A DNA stretch of 64,000 nt from Sphingomonadaceae bacterium (lineage in GTDB: Bacteria; Pseudomonadota; Alphaproteobacteria; Sphingomonadales; Sphingomonadaceae), in the NCBI GenBank assembly GCA_030147805.1, contig JASBUR010000058.1, forward strand, positions 23,992-87,991, given 5' to 3'. Position numbers and translations under genes: made by a program. The notes beneath the pieces were generated by a model. It was not told where the DNA came from and did no database searches. It saw nothing but the letters and a program-made list of their open reading frames with translations. Shown piece by piece: positions 33,133 through 41,336 of the stretch (within the stretch, counting starts at the first letter, position 1; each line of letters begins with the position of its first letter).

Positions 33133-33680
33133 TGTCGCTCGCGGATTCGGCCGAAACCGTCATCCTGGTCGACGATGACGACAATCCGCTCGGCGTCGCC
33201 GGGAAGCTCGACGCGCATCGTCGCGGGCTACGGCATCGCGCCTTTTCGATCATCGCGGTCAACGCGGTCGGCGACCTGCTCCTGCAGCGCCGGGCCGCCG
33301 GGAAGTATCACTCCGCCGGCTTGTGGACCAACGCCTGCTGCGGACATCCCCGCCCCCGCGAGACCACGGCGGCTGCGGCCCGACGGCGGATCGGCGAGGA
33401 ACTCGGCGTGGTGGCTGAGCTGCAGCCGATCGGCCGCATCGCCTATCATGCCGACCTCGCCGGCGGGATGGTCGAGAATGAGGTGGCGCATCTCTTTGCC
33501 TGTCGGCTCGGCGGACGGCTCGATCCGGACCCGGCCGAGGTCTCCGACTGGCGCTGGATCAGTCCGATCGAGCTGACGATCGAATTGGCTCGTACGCCGG
33601 GCAGCTTCACCGCCTGGTTCCGGCACTATCTGCAGGTCGCCCGCCCGCTGATGCTCGACCCGTTACGCGCGGTAGCGTGA
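33132..33680 (+). CDS. idi: Isopentenyl-diphosphate delta-isomerase, type I, 182 aa
   Basis: The ATG at 33132 has GGAGG six bases upstream and overlaps the methyltransferase stop. Type I (Nudix) IPP isomerase: HRAFSIIAVNAVGDLLLQRRA, the catalytic Cys in LWTNACCGHPRP (Cys70), the Nudix-like RRRIGEELGV, and the acid in GMVENEVAHLF (Glu117). It converts IPP to DMAPP, the starter unit for prenylation. The housekeeping DXP pathway already makes both, so a dedicated idi indicates high local DMAPP demand. In sphingomonads idi is normally found with carotenoid genes, and none is present here. Confidence 0.93.
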   Translation: MSLADSAETVILVDDDDNPLGVAGKLDAHRRGLRHRAFSIIAVNAVGDLLLQRRAAGKYHSAGLWTNACCGHPRPRETTAAAARRRIGEELGVVAELQPIGRIAYHADLAGGMVENEVAHLFACRLGGRLDPDPAEVSDWRWISPIELTIELARTPGSFTAWFRHYLQVARPLMLDPLRAVA

Positions 33681-34885
33681 CCGCCGTGCGCCACTTCACG
33701 ATCGTCGGCGGGGGCCAGGCAGGGCTGTTGCTGGCGATCGGCCTAAGGCTCGGCGGGCATCAGGTACGGCTAGTCCAGGATCGTGGGGCCGAGGAGACGG
33801 CGCGCGGCCGTTTGCCGTCGCCGCAATGCCTCTTCCACGGTGCCGTCGCCTACGAGCGCTCGCTCGGACTCGACCTGTGGAGCGAGGCGGCGCCGGCGAT
33901 CGAGCTGTGTGAGATCGCCGAACTGGCAAGGCCGGGGGCAGCGACGCCACAGCTATCCTTCGGCGGGAGCTTTCGCTCACCGGGACAGGCGATCGATCCG
34001 CGCCTCAAATTCTCCGCATGGCTGGAGCGGCTCGTCGAACTCGGCGGCGAACTCGAAATTGCGACGGCAACGACGGCCGACATCGAGCGATACGCGCGCG
34101 AAAGCGATCTTGTCGTCATTGCCGCCGGCAGGGGCGGTTTCGATGGGCTCTTCCCGCGCGACGACCGCAACTCGCCGTTCGCAACGCCGCAGCGGGCGCT
34201 GTCGCTCATCTATCTCAAGGGCGCGGTCGGCGATGCGCGTCGTCCGGGAATCCGGTCGACCGGAATTGCCGGACAGGGCACTGTGATCGACATCCCTGTC
34301 CTCACGGCGCATGGAGCCGCGGATAGTCTCACGTTCGAGGCTTTTTCGGGAAGTGCGCTTGATGTGGGCAGCGGACGCCTCGACGCCGCGGCGCTCGCTG
34401 AGCGGATGCTGACCGCGCTCCGCGAGATGCTCCCGGACCGATGGGAGCGCTTTCGCGATGCGCAGCCGGTCGATGACGGGGCGTACCTCAGCGGTGCGGT
34501 GGTGCCGACGGTGCGCAATGCCGTCGGCGTGCTGCCTTCGGGCCGCGCGGTGCTCGGTATCGGCGATACCGTCGTCACCAACGATCCGATCACCGCACAA
34601 GGTGCCAACAATGCGACGCGGCTCGCGGCGCTGTATGTGTCCGCGATCGACCGCCGCGGTGATGGCGCGTTCGATGGCGAGTGGATGGCTAACCTCGCGG
34701 CGGCGGCGTGGGCGCGCATACGTGCCGCCACCTATTTCACGAACCTGACGCTCCTGGGGGCACCGACGTTGGTGGCGGCGTTGCACCGCGCCAGCGAAAG
34801 TCAGGCGATCGCGGATCGTTTCGTAGAAGGCTTCAACGAGCCGGGGACAATTCTCCCGTTTCTGATGGCAGCATCACCGCGTTGA
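33677..34885 (+). CDS. StyA-like FAD-dependent monooxygenase (styrene/indole epoxidase family), 402 aa
   Basis: Starts at GTG overlapping the idi stop. Rossmann FAD motif HFTIVGGGQAGLLLAIGL (Gly11-Gly16), then the substrate-domain sequence typical of styrene monooxygenase StyA (LPSPQCLFHGAVAYERSLGLDLW, LSLIYLKGAV, TAQGANNATRLAALY). StyA-type enzymes use reduced FAD from a partner reductase to epoxidise an alkene. No StyB-like reductase is seen in the window. In this operon its natural target would be the double bond of a prenyl group, an inference from position. Last gene of the cluster. Confidence 0.88.
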   Translation: MTAVRHFTIVGGGQAGLLLAIGLRLGGHQVRLVQDRGAEETARGRLPSPQCLFHGAVAYERSLGLDLWSEAAPAIELCEIAELARPGAATPQLSFGGSFRSPGQAIDPRLKFSAWLERLVELGGELEIATATTADIERYARESDLVVIAAGRGGFDGLFPRDDRNSPFATPQRALSLIYLKGAVGDARRPGIRSTGIAGQGTVIDIPVLTAHGAADSLTFEAFSGSALDVGSGRLDAAALAERMLTALREMLPDRWERFRDAQPVDDGAYLSGAVVPTVRNAVGVLPSGRAVLGIGDTVVTNDPITAQGANNATRLAALYVSAIDRRGDGAFDGEWMANLAAAAWARIRAATYFTNLTLLGAPTLVAALHRASESQAIADRFVEGFNEPGTILPFLMAASPR

Positions 34886-35121
34886 CGTCGTCGGTCGCGC
34901 CCAAACGCGTCGGCGTCGGCGGGGTGTGATGGTCCAGGTCCGTCCGAGCACGGTGCGGCGCGCGGACCGAGGCGGCGGAATTAGCGTTCGTTTGTGCGCG
35001 CTCGGCCGCCGAGGCTCCGGGGCAGCTCCAGCCCCGCGCGATCGCCGCTGCGGCGACCTGGATATCGCGGCGCCAGATCATGCAGCACGGTCTCCCGAGG
35101 ACGTTACCGATGGGGCGCAAT
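34886..35121. other. Intergenic gap after the prenyl cluster
   Basis: These 236 bases lie between two convergent genes. GC-rich with several small partial inverted repeats but no clean stem plus T-run. No gene or RNA is supported. Confidence 0.5.
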
Positions 35122-35808
35122 TCAGGCGACCCTGCGTAACTCGCCGAGGTTGCGGATGACCCACACGCCATTGCGCTTGTCGATAAGACCTGCAGATCTG
35201 AGCGAAGTGATTTCACGATGCACGCTCTGCCGGGTGACGTCGAACAGGTCGGCTATGTCGGACTGCGTCAGTGGAAAGGCGAGCGAGAGTTCCCCGCGGA
35301 CGTCCGGTTCGCCACATTCGGTGGCCAGATTCTCGAACATCGAGGCGATACGTTTGCCGAGGCGCTGCGTTGCGCGCATCTCGCGGCTGGCGATCTGGCG
35401 GGTGATGGCGGCTGCGAACTTGCGGCACAGCGCGTCGGGGATTTCGGGGATGCGGCTGTAGAGATCCCAGAAGTCGGCTTCGCCGAGACAGCGGATGCGC
35501 GCAGGCGTGAGCGCGGTCGAGGTATGGTGATAGGCGCGGCGTGCGACCATCGCCGTCTCGGCATAGCAGTTGCCGGGAAGGTAGATCGTGATCAACGCCT
35601 GTCGGCCGTCCTCGCGCAACCCGTCGAGACGGACATAGCCTTCGACGACCTGGAAGACCCGCGACGCCGGATCGCCCGCGCGGGCGATGATGCCGCCGGC
35701 GGGAACGTCCAGCACGGTCATGCGCCCGAGAATGGCCTCGCGTGCCGGGCCCGGAAGCTCCGCCACCCAGTTCTCGCGCGTCACGACCCGGTGCGATCCG
35801 CCCTTCAT
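35122..35808 (-). CDS. Crp/Fnr-family transcriptional regulator, 228 aa
   Basis: The ATG at 35808 is preferred; a TTG 36 bases upstream is also in frame. Cyclic-nucleotide-binding-like beta-roll (VFQVVEGYVRLDGLREDGRQALITIYLPGNCYAETAMV), dimerisation helix, and a C-terminal winged helix TQSDIADLFDVTRQSVHREITSLRSAGLI. No N-terminal Cys cluster, so it is not an Fe-S oxygen sensor like Fnr; the effector is unknown. It is divergent from a TonB receptor with a palindrome TGTCACATAGGCGACA between, which fits autoregulation and receptor control. Confidence 0.9.
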   Translation of the reverse strand: MKGGSHRVVTRENWVAELPGPAREAILGRMTVLDVPAGGIIARAGDPASRVFQVVEGYVRLDGLREDGRQALITIYLPGNCYAETAMVARRAYHHTSTALTPARIRCLGEADFWDLYSRIPEIPDALCRKFAAAITRQIASREMRATQRLGKRIASMFENLATECGEPDVRGELSLAFPLTQSDIADLFDVTRQSVHREITSLRSAGLIDKRNGVWVIRNLGELRRVA

Positions 35809-35860
35809 CGGTGCCCACTCTGCCTGCCGCTCACGCGGCCGCAAAGTTTTTTCTAAAGAA

Positions 35861-35876
35861 TGTCACATAGGCGACA
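35861..35876. promoter_or_regulatory. Probable Crp/Fnr-type operator
   Basis: TGTCACATAGGCGACA is a 16-base interrupted palindrome (TGTC-C....G-GACA), the size and symmetry of a Crp/Fnr-family site. It lies 53 bases upstream of the regulator's ATG and 121 bases upstream of the divergent TonB receptor start. Confidence 0.55.
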
Positions 35877-35960
35877 TGCCCGCCCGGGGGCGCGGATGTA
35901 TTAAAGCTCGTGCTTGGACTGGAGCCAGCTTGGTCCAGGGACGGCGGCAACAGTATTCGA

Positions 35961-35976
35961 CCGCACCAAAGTGCGG
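35961..35976 (+). promoter_or_regulatory. Perfect hairpin in the TonB receptor leader
   Basis: CCGCAC CAAA GTGCGG ends 21 bases before the receptor ATG and just upstream of its GGGGAGG ribosome site. It may be an operator half-pair or an mRNA element influencing translation. Confidence 0.45.
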
Positions 35977-35997
35977 CGTAACTGGGGAGGATGATAT

Positions 35998-38235
35998 ATG
36001 TCTATGGCTCTGCGCGCCGCGTTGCGCGCCACGACCGCGTTCGTCATTGGTGCATCTGCGCCAATCATGGCACAGAACAGTCAAGCTGCTTCTGAAGACT
36101 TGTCGACGACGGCCGAGGTAGGCCCCGACCAGTCCGGCGGCGGCGCGATGGACGAAATCATCGTCACTGCCCGACGCCGCGCCGAAACGCTGCAGGACGT
36201 TCCGGTGACCGTCACCGCCTACACGGCGGCGCAGCTCGCCGAGAAGGGCATCACCGATTTCACCAAGCTTACGACGCTGACTCCCGGCGTGAACTTTGAC
36301 GCCTTTCCGCGCTCCGCGCCCCGTCCCTTCTTCCGCGGCATCGGCAGCTCCAATCAAAGCGCCGGCGGCGACCCGTCCTCGGTCGCCTTTCTCGACGGCG
36401 TCTACCTCGGCCGCGGCGCGATGCTTGGCATCGACTTCTTCGACCTCGAGCGGGTCGAGGTTCTGAAAGGGCCGCAAGGTACGCTCTGGGGGAAGAATGT
36501 CGTCGGCGGCGCGGTCAACTTCATCACCGCCAAGCCGCGCCAGGAGTTCGGCGTCCGCGGCGAGGTCGTCATCGCGGAATATGGCCAGCTCAATGGCCAT
36601 GCGATGGTCAACGTTCCCGTCACCGATCGCATCGCCACCCGGGCGATATTCGGCATTACCCGCAACGACGGCTTCCGCAAGAACCGTCGCACCGGCGGCG
36701 CGCTCGACAACGACAATATGGTGGCGGCACGCGCCCACGCGCTGATCGAGATCGGCGAAAGCTCATCGCTGCTGCTGTCGGGCGACATCAACGACCAGGA
36801 ACTCGAAGGGACGGCGCGCTTCAACCTGCGGCCCAATGGCTTTCGCGACGTCGAGAAGCCGCGGCGCGCCAATCCCGACCGTCAGGGCTTCACCAACAGC
36901 GAGACGGGGGGCCTGCGCGGCGAGTTGACGAGCGACGTTCTCGGCTTCGCGACGCTCACGGCCACCGGCGCGTGGCGCACGCTCGACTATGCATGGTCGG
37001 AAGACCTCGACGGCACCGACGCCGCCGGCAATGCAGCCGCCGGTGTGCCGGCATCGGCCTTGCAGGTCCTGGCCGCGGAGCAGGCCGACTCCTATTCGGG
37101 CGAGCTGCGCCTGAATTCGGCCGGTTCGAGCCCGCTCAGCTGGGTCGCCGGTCTCTACTATCTTCACGACGACGTGACACGGGCGCGCGAGACCGAAACG
37201 GCGGTCGTCGATACCAGCGAAAACCGCTTCGTCGGCATGGCCGACACCGACAGCTACGCCGCCTTCGGCGAGCTGCAGTATGATCTCGGCTTCGGACTCG
37301 AGCTGTTCGGCGGCCTGCGCTACACCGACGAGCGCAAGACCTATGGCGTGACGCAGCTCACCGGCAATCCGGCGGCGCCGACGGTCGGCTTCACGACCGT
37401 CGCGAATCCGGGCGAGGCGCGCGCTAAGAAGCTCACCTATCGCGCCGGTGCCGACTACAAGGTCAGCGATGAGGTGATGATCTTCGCCAGCGTCTCGACG
37501 GGGTTCAAGTCCGGTGCGTTTCAGGAGCAGCCCAACGCCTTGACGGCGCGCTTCGCGACAGCGCCCGAAACGGTCATCAACTACGAGGCCGGTATCAAGA
37601 GCGAGTGGCTCGATCGCCGGTTGCGCACCAATCTGTCGGTGTTCCGTGCCGACTATGACGACCTGCAGACCATCCAGTCGATTCCCGACCTCACGCAGGG
37701 ACCGGCAGGGTCGCGCATCGTCGTCGACACCGGCAATGCGACGATCCAGGGAATCGAGAGCGAGGTGGTGCTGGCACCGGTCGACTGGATCGACCTGACC
37801 ATGCGGCACTCGTATCTCGACGCGACCTTCGACAGCCTGGTGCAAACTGCGCGCATACTCGCCGATGGCACGGCGGTTCGTGTCGACCTGGCGGGCAACC
37901 GGCTCAGCCGGACGCCGAAGCATGCGATCAGTGCCGACCTCGGGGTCGAGACGCCGCGCGCCGACTGGGGCTGGCTGCGCGCCGTCGTTTCGATGAATTA
38001 CCAGAGCCAGCTGTTCGACGACAATGCCAACGATCCGATCGAATTCCGCAGGGCGCGCACGCTCTGGGATCTCAGCCTGACTTACCATCTCGACGAGCAT
38101 TTCATGGCGCAGGCCTGGGTCAGAAACCTGACCGATGTCGAATACCGCACGCACCAGGTCGAAACAGCCGGCGGATTGTTCGCGCAATATGGGCCGCCGC
38201 GGCAGATCGGGCTGACGCTCGGCGCGACATTCTAG
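35998..38235 (+). CDS. TonB-dependent outer-membrane receptor, 745 aa
   Basis: GGGGAGG precedes the ATG. Signal-peptide-like N-terminus (TTAFVIGASAPIMAQ), TonB box DEIIVTARRRAETLQDVPVTVTAY, plug RPFFRGIGSSNQSAGGDPSSVAFLDGVYLG and RVEVLKGPQGTLWGKNVVGGAVNFIT, C-terminus QIGLTLGATF. The plug has LWGKN instead of LFGRN, separating it from the other two receptors. It faces the Crp/Fnr gene and follows the prenyl cluster, so it may take up the cluster's product, or the substrate of the AtuA-like operon immediately downstream (gap of 14 bases). Confidence 0.93.
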   Translation: MSMALRAALRATTAFVIGASAPIMAQNSQAASEDLSTTAEVGPDQSGGGAMDEIIVTARRRAETLQDVPVTVTAYTAAQLAEKGITDFTKLTTLTPGVNFDAFPRSAPRPFFRGIGSSNQSAGGDPSSVAFLDGVYLGRGAMLGIDFFDLERVEVLKGPQGTLWGKNVVGGAVNFITAKPRQEFGVRGEVVIAEYGQLNGHAMVNVPVTDRIATRAIFGITRNDGFRKNRRTGGALDNDNMVAARAHALIEIGESSSLLLSGDINDQELEGTARFNLRPNGFRDVEKPRRANPDRQGFTNSETGGLRGELTSDVLGFATLTATGAWRTLDYAWSEDLDGTDAAGNAAAGVPASALQVLAAEQADSYSGELRLNSAGSSPLSWVAGLYYLHDDVTRARETETAVVDTSENRFVGMADTDSYAAFGELQYDLGFGLELFGGLRYTDERKTYGVTQLTGNPAAPTVGFTTVANPGEARAKKLTYRAGADYKVSDEVMIFASVSTGFKSGAFQEQPNALTARFATAPETVINYEAGIKSEWLDRRLRTNLSVFRADYDDLQTIQSIPDLTQGPAGSRIVVDTGNATIQGIESEVVLAPVDWIDLTMRHSYLDATFDSLVQTARILADGTAVRVDLAGNRLSRTPKHAISADLGVETPRADWGWLRAVVSMNYQSQLFDDNANDPIEFRRARTLWDLSLTYHLDEHFMAQAWVRNLTDVEYRTHQVETAGGLFAQYGPPRQIGLTLGATF

Positions 38236-38249
38236 CGGAAGGGTTCGAA

Positions 38250-39656
38250 ATGGTAGCGTCGCAGGTATCGCGGGGACGGGTCTGCCGGGTGCTGGTGCCC
38301 TCGGGGGTGCTCGGCTCCGGCTGTCCGGAGGAGGCGATGGCGCGCGGTGAACGCCTGTCGCCCGATTGTATCGCCGTCGACGGAGGGTCGACCGATTCCG
38401 GGCCCTATTATCTCGGAGCCGGCCGCTCCAAGATGACTCGACCCGCGACCAAGCGCGATCTCCGCCAGCTGATGCTGGCGCGAGATCGGCTGGGCGTTCC
38501 GTTGCTTGTCGGTTCCTGCGGCACCAGCGGCACCGATGCCGGTGTCGACTGGATGGCCGAGATTGCGGCCGAGATTGCGGCCGAGGAGGGGCTGACCGCG
38601 CGCGTGGCGCTCGTCTATTCCGAGCTGAGCGCCGAGGCTTTGCGGGCGCCGCTCGCGGCAGGGACCATCACCCCGCTCGCACCAGCCGGACCGCTCGATG
38701 CGGCGACGCTCGGCTCCTGCGATCACATCGTCGGCCTGCTCGGATATGAGCCACTGGCCAAGGCAATTGGCGAGGGCGCCGACATCGTGCTTTCCGGGCG
38801 TACGACGGATACGGCGGTGCTGGCCGCGGTACCCCTGATGCGCGGACTGCCCGCCGGGCCGAGTTGGCACGCGGCCAAGACCGCCGAGTGCGGCGGGCTG
38901 TGCACCACGCATAGCCGCCGCGGAGGCGTGATGCTGTCGATCGATGACCATGGCTTCGATATCGAGCCCCTGCACATCGACAATCAGTGCACGCCGTTCA
39001 GCGTGTCAGCTCACCTTCTTTACGAAAACGCCGACCCCTTTCGCCTGAAGGAGCCCGGCGTCACGCTCGATGCGACGTCGGCCACCTATCGCGCGCTCGA
39101 CGAGCGCTGTGTGCGGGTCGAGGGTTCCGTTGCCGAGCCGAACGGTTACACGATGAAGCTCGAGGGCGCCGGCCCCGCCGGTTTCCGCACCATGGTGTTC
39201 AGCGCCATCGCCGATCCGCGCGTGCTGGCGCGAATAGGCATCTGGCTCGCCAACGTCGAACTGCATCTGCGCGGCGGCATTCGTGAGGTGCTCGGCGTCG
39301 CGGACGATGCCTACCGGCTCGAGCTTCGCCCCTACGGCTGGAACGCGCTCGATCCGCGCCCCGCGCCTGCGCCGCCGCCCCCCCTCGAGGTCGGGCTCAT
39401 GACGCTGGTGACCGCGGATACGCAGGAACTCGCCACCGAAATCGCCAAATATTGCAATCCGGTCCTGCTGCACTTCCCGCTCGATCCGAACGACCCACTG
39501 CCGAGCTTTGCCTTTCCCTTTTCGCCCGCTGAGGTCGAGTTGGGCGCACAGTATGAGTTCCGGCTCAATCATGTCATCGCCCTCGATGATCCCCTGACGC
39601 TGGCCCGCTTCCGCTGGCTCAACCTGGGCGCGGAGGCCCCCGATGCCGCGGCTTGA
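38250..39656 (+). CDS. AtuA-like (DUF1446) family protein, 468 aa
   Basis: The ATG at 38250 follows GGAAGGG, 14 bases after the receptor. Family features: VLVPSGVLGSGCPEEAMARG, CIAVDGGSTDSGPYYLGAGRSK near the N-terminus, GRTTDTAVLAAVPL, and CNPVLLHFPL near the C-terminus. 'Acyclic terpene utilisation' comes from AtuA of Pseudomonas, but the biochemical role is not established and most members are unrelated to terpenes. Adjacent to a DUF4387 protein and a CitMHS transporter, a set I recognise as recurring in proteobacteria and probably for an organic-acid or CoA-ester catabolic step. Confidence 0.82.
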   Translation: MVASQVSRGRVCRVLVPSGVLGSGCPEEAMARGERLSPDCIAVDGGSTDSGPYYLGAGRSKMTRPATKRDLRQLMLARDRLGVPLLVGSCGTSGTDAGVDWMAEIAAEIAAEEGLTARVALVYSELSAEALRAPLAAGTITPLAPAGPLDAATLGSCDHIVGLLGYEPLAKAIGEGADIVLSGRTTDTAVLAAVPLMRGLPAGPSWHAAKTAECGGLCTTHSRRGGVMLSIDDHGFDIEPLHIDNQCTPFSVSAHLLYENADPFRLKEPGVTLDATSATYRALDERCVRVEGSVAEPNGYTMKLEGAGPAGFRTMVFSAIADPRVLARIGIWLANVELHLRGGIREVLGVADDAYRLELRPYGWNALDPRPAPAPPPPLEVGLMTLVTADTQELATEIAKYCNPVLLHFPLDPNDPLPSFAFPFSPAEVELGAQYEFRLNHVIALDDPLTLARFRWLNLGAEAPDAAA

Positions 39657-39951
39657 CGAGATCGCCGACTATGTCCGCTCGAAGAATGCCGGTCCCTTCT
39701 GGGTCACGATCGACATCTTCTGCGGGGACGCCGATCGATTTGACCGGCTGCGCGAGACGGCAGCGCTATCGCCCGAGGCGATCGGTGCGATCTACGGCGT
39801 CGATCCCGGCAAGGTGCTGCGCTTCGACGCGCCGCTCATCAATGTGATCAAGATCTCGTTTCCGCGACCGATAGCGCAGGGCGGCGCGGGCGACGTCGAT
39901 TCGCATGCGGGGCAGATGTTCGTGGCGCTGCTGTCGGCCGAGATCGGATGA
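39643..39951 (+). CDS. DUF4387 family protein, 102 aa
   Basis: Overlaps the AtuA-like gene by 14 bases and the transporter by 4, so coupled to both. The sequence (IADYVRSKNAGPFWVTIDIFCGD, KVLRFDAPLINVIKISFPRPIAQGG) is a compact single-domain protein of the type that regularly accompanies DUF1446 proteins; it probably forms a complex with the AtuA-like partner. Molecular function is unknown. Confidence 0.85.
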   Translation: MPRLDEIADYVRSKNAGPFWVTIDIFCGDADRFDRLRETAALSPEAIGAIYGVDPGKVLRFDAPLINVIKISFPRPIAQGGAGDVDSHAGQMFVALLSAEIG

Positions 39952-41291
39952 CCATCGTGACGATGTCGCCCGCATTGCTGGGCTTCGCCATGGTCGGCGT
40001 CTTCACCGCGCTGGTGATGACCCGGCGCCTCGCTGCGGTTCCGGCGCTGATCATCGTGCCGATCGTCTTTTCGGTCTTGGCGGGCACCGGCGCGCGCACC
40101 GGTGCGATGATGCTGGCGGGCGTTGTCGAGGTCGCACCGACCGCCGTCATGCTGATCTTCGCCATCCTCTATTTCGGCCTGATGATCGACGCCGGGCTGT
40201 TCCAGCCCGTCGTCTCGCGCATCGTTCGATGGGTCGGCGATGATCCGGCGCGCGCAACGGTCGGCCATGCGGCGCTGGCGAGCGTCGTCGGCCTCGACGG
40301 TGACGGCACGACCACCGCGCTGGTCGGTGCCTCGTCGATGCTTCCGGTGTATCGCCGGCTCAGGATGAACGTCTTGATCTTCGCCGTCGTCGGGAGCCTG
40401 ACCTTCATCATCATGAACATGAGCCCGTGGGGCGGTCCCGCCGCGCGCGTTGCCGCCGCGCTGCGCGTGAATCCGGTCGACCTGTTCGTTCCGATGTTGC
40501 CGGTCGCGGCGACAGGGCTTGGCTTCGTGTTCTTCCTCGCCTGGCGGTTCGGGCGCGCCGAGCGGCGGCGCCTGGCAACGTTGTCCTCGACCGCCGACCC
40601 GGCGTCGCCAGTCGTGACGTCCGATGCGGCCGTGCTGGCCGCGGCTTTCCACGCCGACCCGGGAGCCGCCCGGCCTCGCCTGCTCCCTATCAATCTTGCA
40701 CTGACGCTGATGCTGATGACGGCGGTGATCGCGCGTGCGGCACCGCTGCCGATCTTGTTCATGGGCGGTGTCGCGCTGGCGCTGATGATCAACTATCCGC
40801 GCTTGGCAGATCAACGCGCGCGCATGGTGGCCCATTCCGGCAATTCGCTCAGCGTTGGCTTGATGGTCCTTGCCGCAGGCGCGTTCACCGGCGTGATGGC
40901 GGGCACCGGCATGGTCGACGGTATGGCGGCGGCGCTACTCGGCGTCCTGCCGCCGGCCGTCGGGCCGTATCTCGGCACCATCACCGCGCTGGTGAGCATT
41001 CCCGCCAATTTCCTTCTGTCGAGCGATGCCTTCTACTTCGGCGTGTTGCCCGTCATCGCGGAGGCGGCGTCGCACTATGGCATCAGCGCCGAGGAGATCG
41101 GGCGTGCCTCGCTGCTCGGGCAGCCAGTCCATTCGCTGAGTCCGTTGGTGGCGGCGGTGTATCTGAAGTGCGCCCTCATCGGCATCGAGCTCGCCGAGCT
41201 GCAGCGCTACGCGTGGAAATACTCGCTCGGGCTCTGCTTCGTCCTGATAGGTGCAGCCTTGCTATTCGGGGTCATCCCGCTGGCAGCATGA
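39948..41291 (+). CDS. CitMHS-type citrate/divalent-metal-citrate transporter, 447 aa
   Basis: About eleven hydrophobic segments: LLGFAMVGVFTALVMTRRLAAVPALIIVPIVF, then the LFAILYFGLMIDAGLF-like stretch, DGDGTTTALVGASSMLPVYRRL, and NFLLSSDAFYFGVLPVIAEAA, typical of the ion-transporter superfamily citrate carriers. The start overlaps the DUF4387 stop. It probably imports a di- or tricarboxylate that the AtuA/DUF4387 pair processes; citrate itself is only the family label. Confidence 0.88.
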   Translation: MTIVTMSPALLGFAMVGVFTALVMTRRLAAVPALIIVPIVFSVLAGTGARTGAMMLAGVVEVAPTAVMLIFAILYFGLMIDAGLFQPVVSRIVRWVGDDPARATVGHAALASVVGLDGDGTTTALVGASSMLPVYRRLRMNVLIFAVVGSLTFIIMNMSPWGGPAARVAAALRVNPVDLFVPMLPVAATGLGFVFFLAWRFGRAERRRLATLSSTADPASPVVTSDAAVLAAAFHADPGAARPRLLPINLALTLMLMTAVIARAAPLPILFMGGVALALMINYPRLADQRARMVAHSGNSLSVGLMVLAAGAFTGVMAGTGMVDGMAAALLGVLPPAVGPYLGTITALVSIPANFLLSSDAFYFGVLPVIAEAASHYGISAEEIGRASLLGQPVHSLSPLVAAVYLKCALIGIELAELQRYAWKYSLGLCFVLIGAALLFGVIPLAA

Positions 41292-41336
41292 GAGGCGGCC
41301 CGCAATGCCGGGCCAGCATCCCCACTGCTGCCGCCG

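Noticed and set aside
28189-34885. Carotenoid or ordinary terpene cluster
   Set aside because: idi and a prenyl synthase are present, but there is no phytoene synthase, desaturase, lycopene cyclase or recognisable terpene cyclase.
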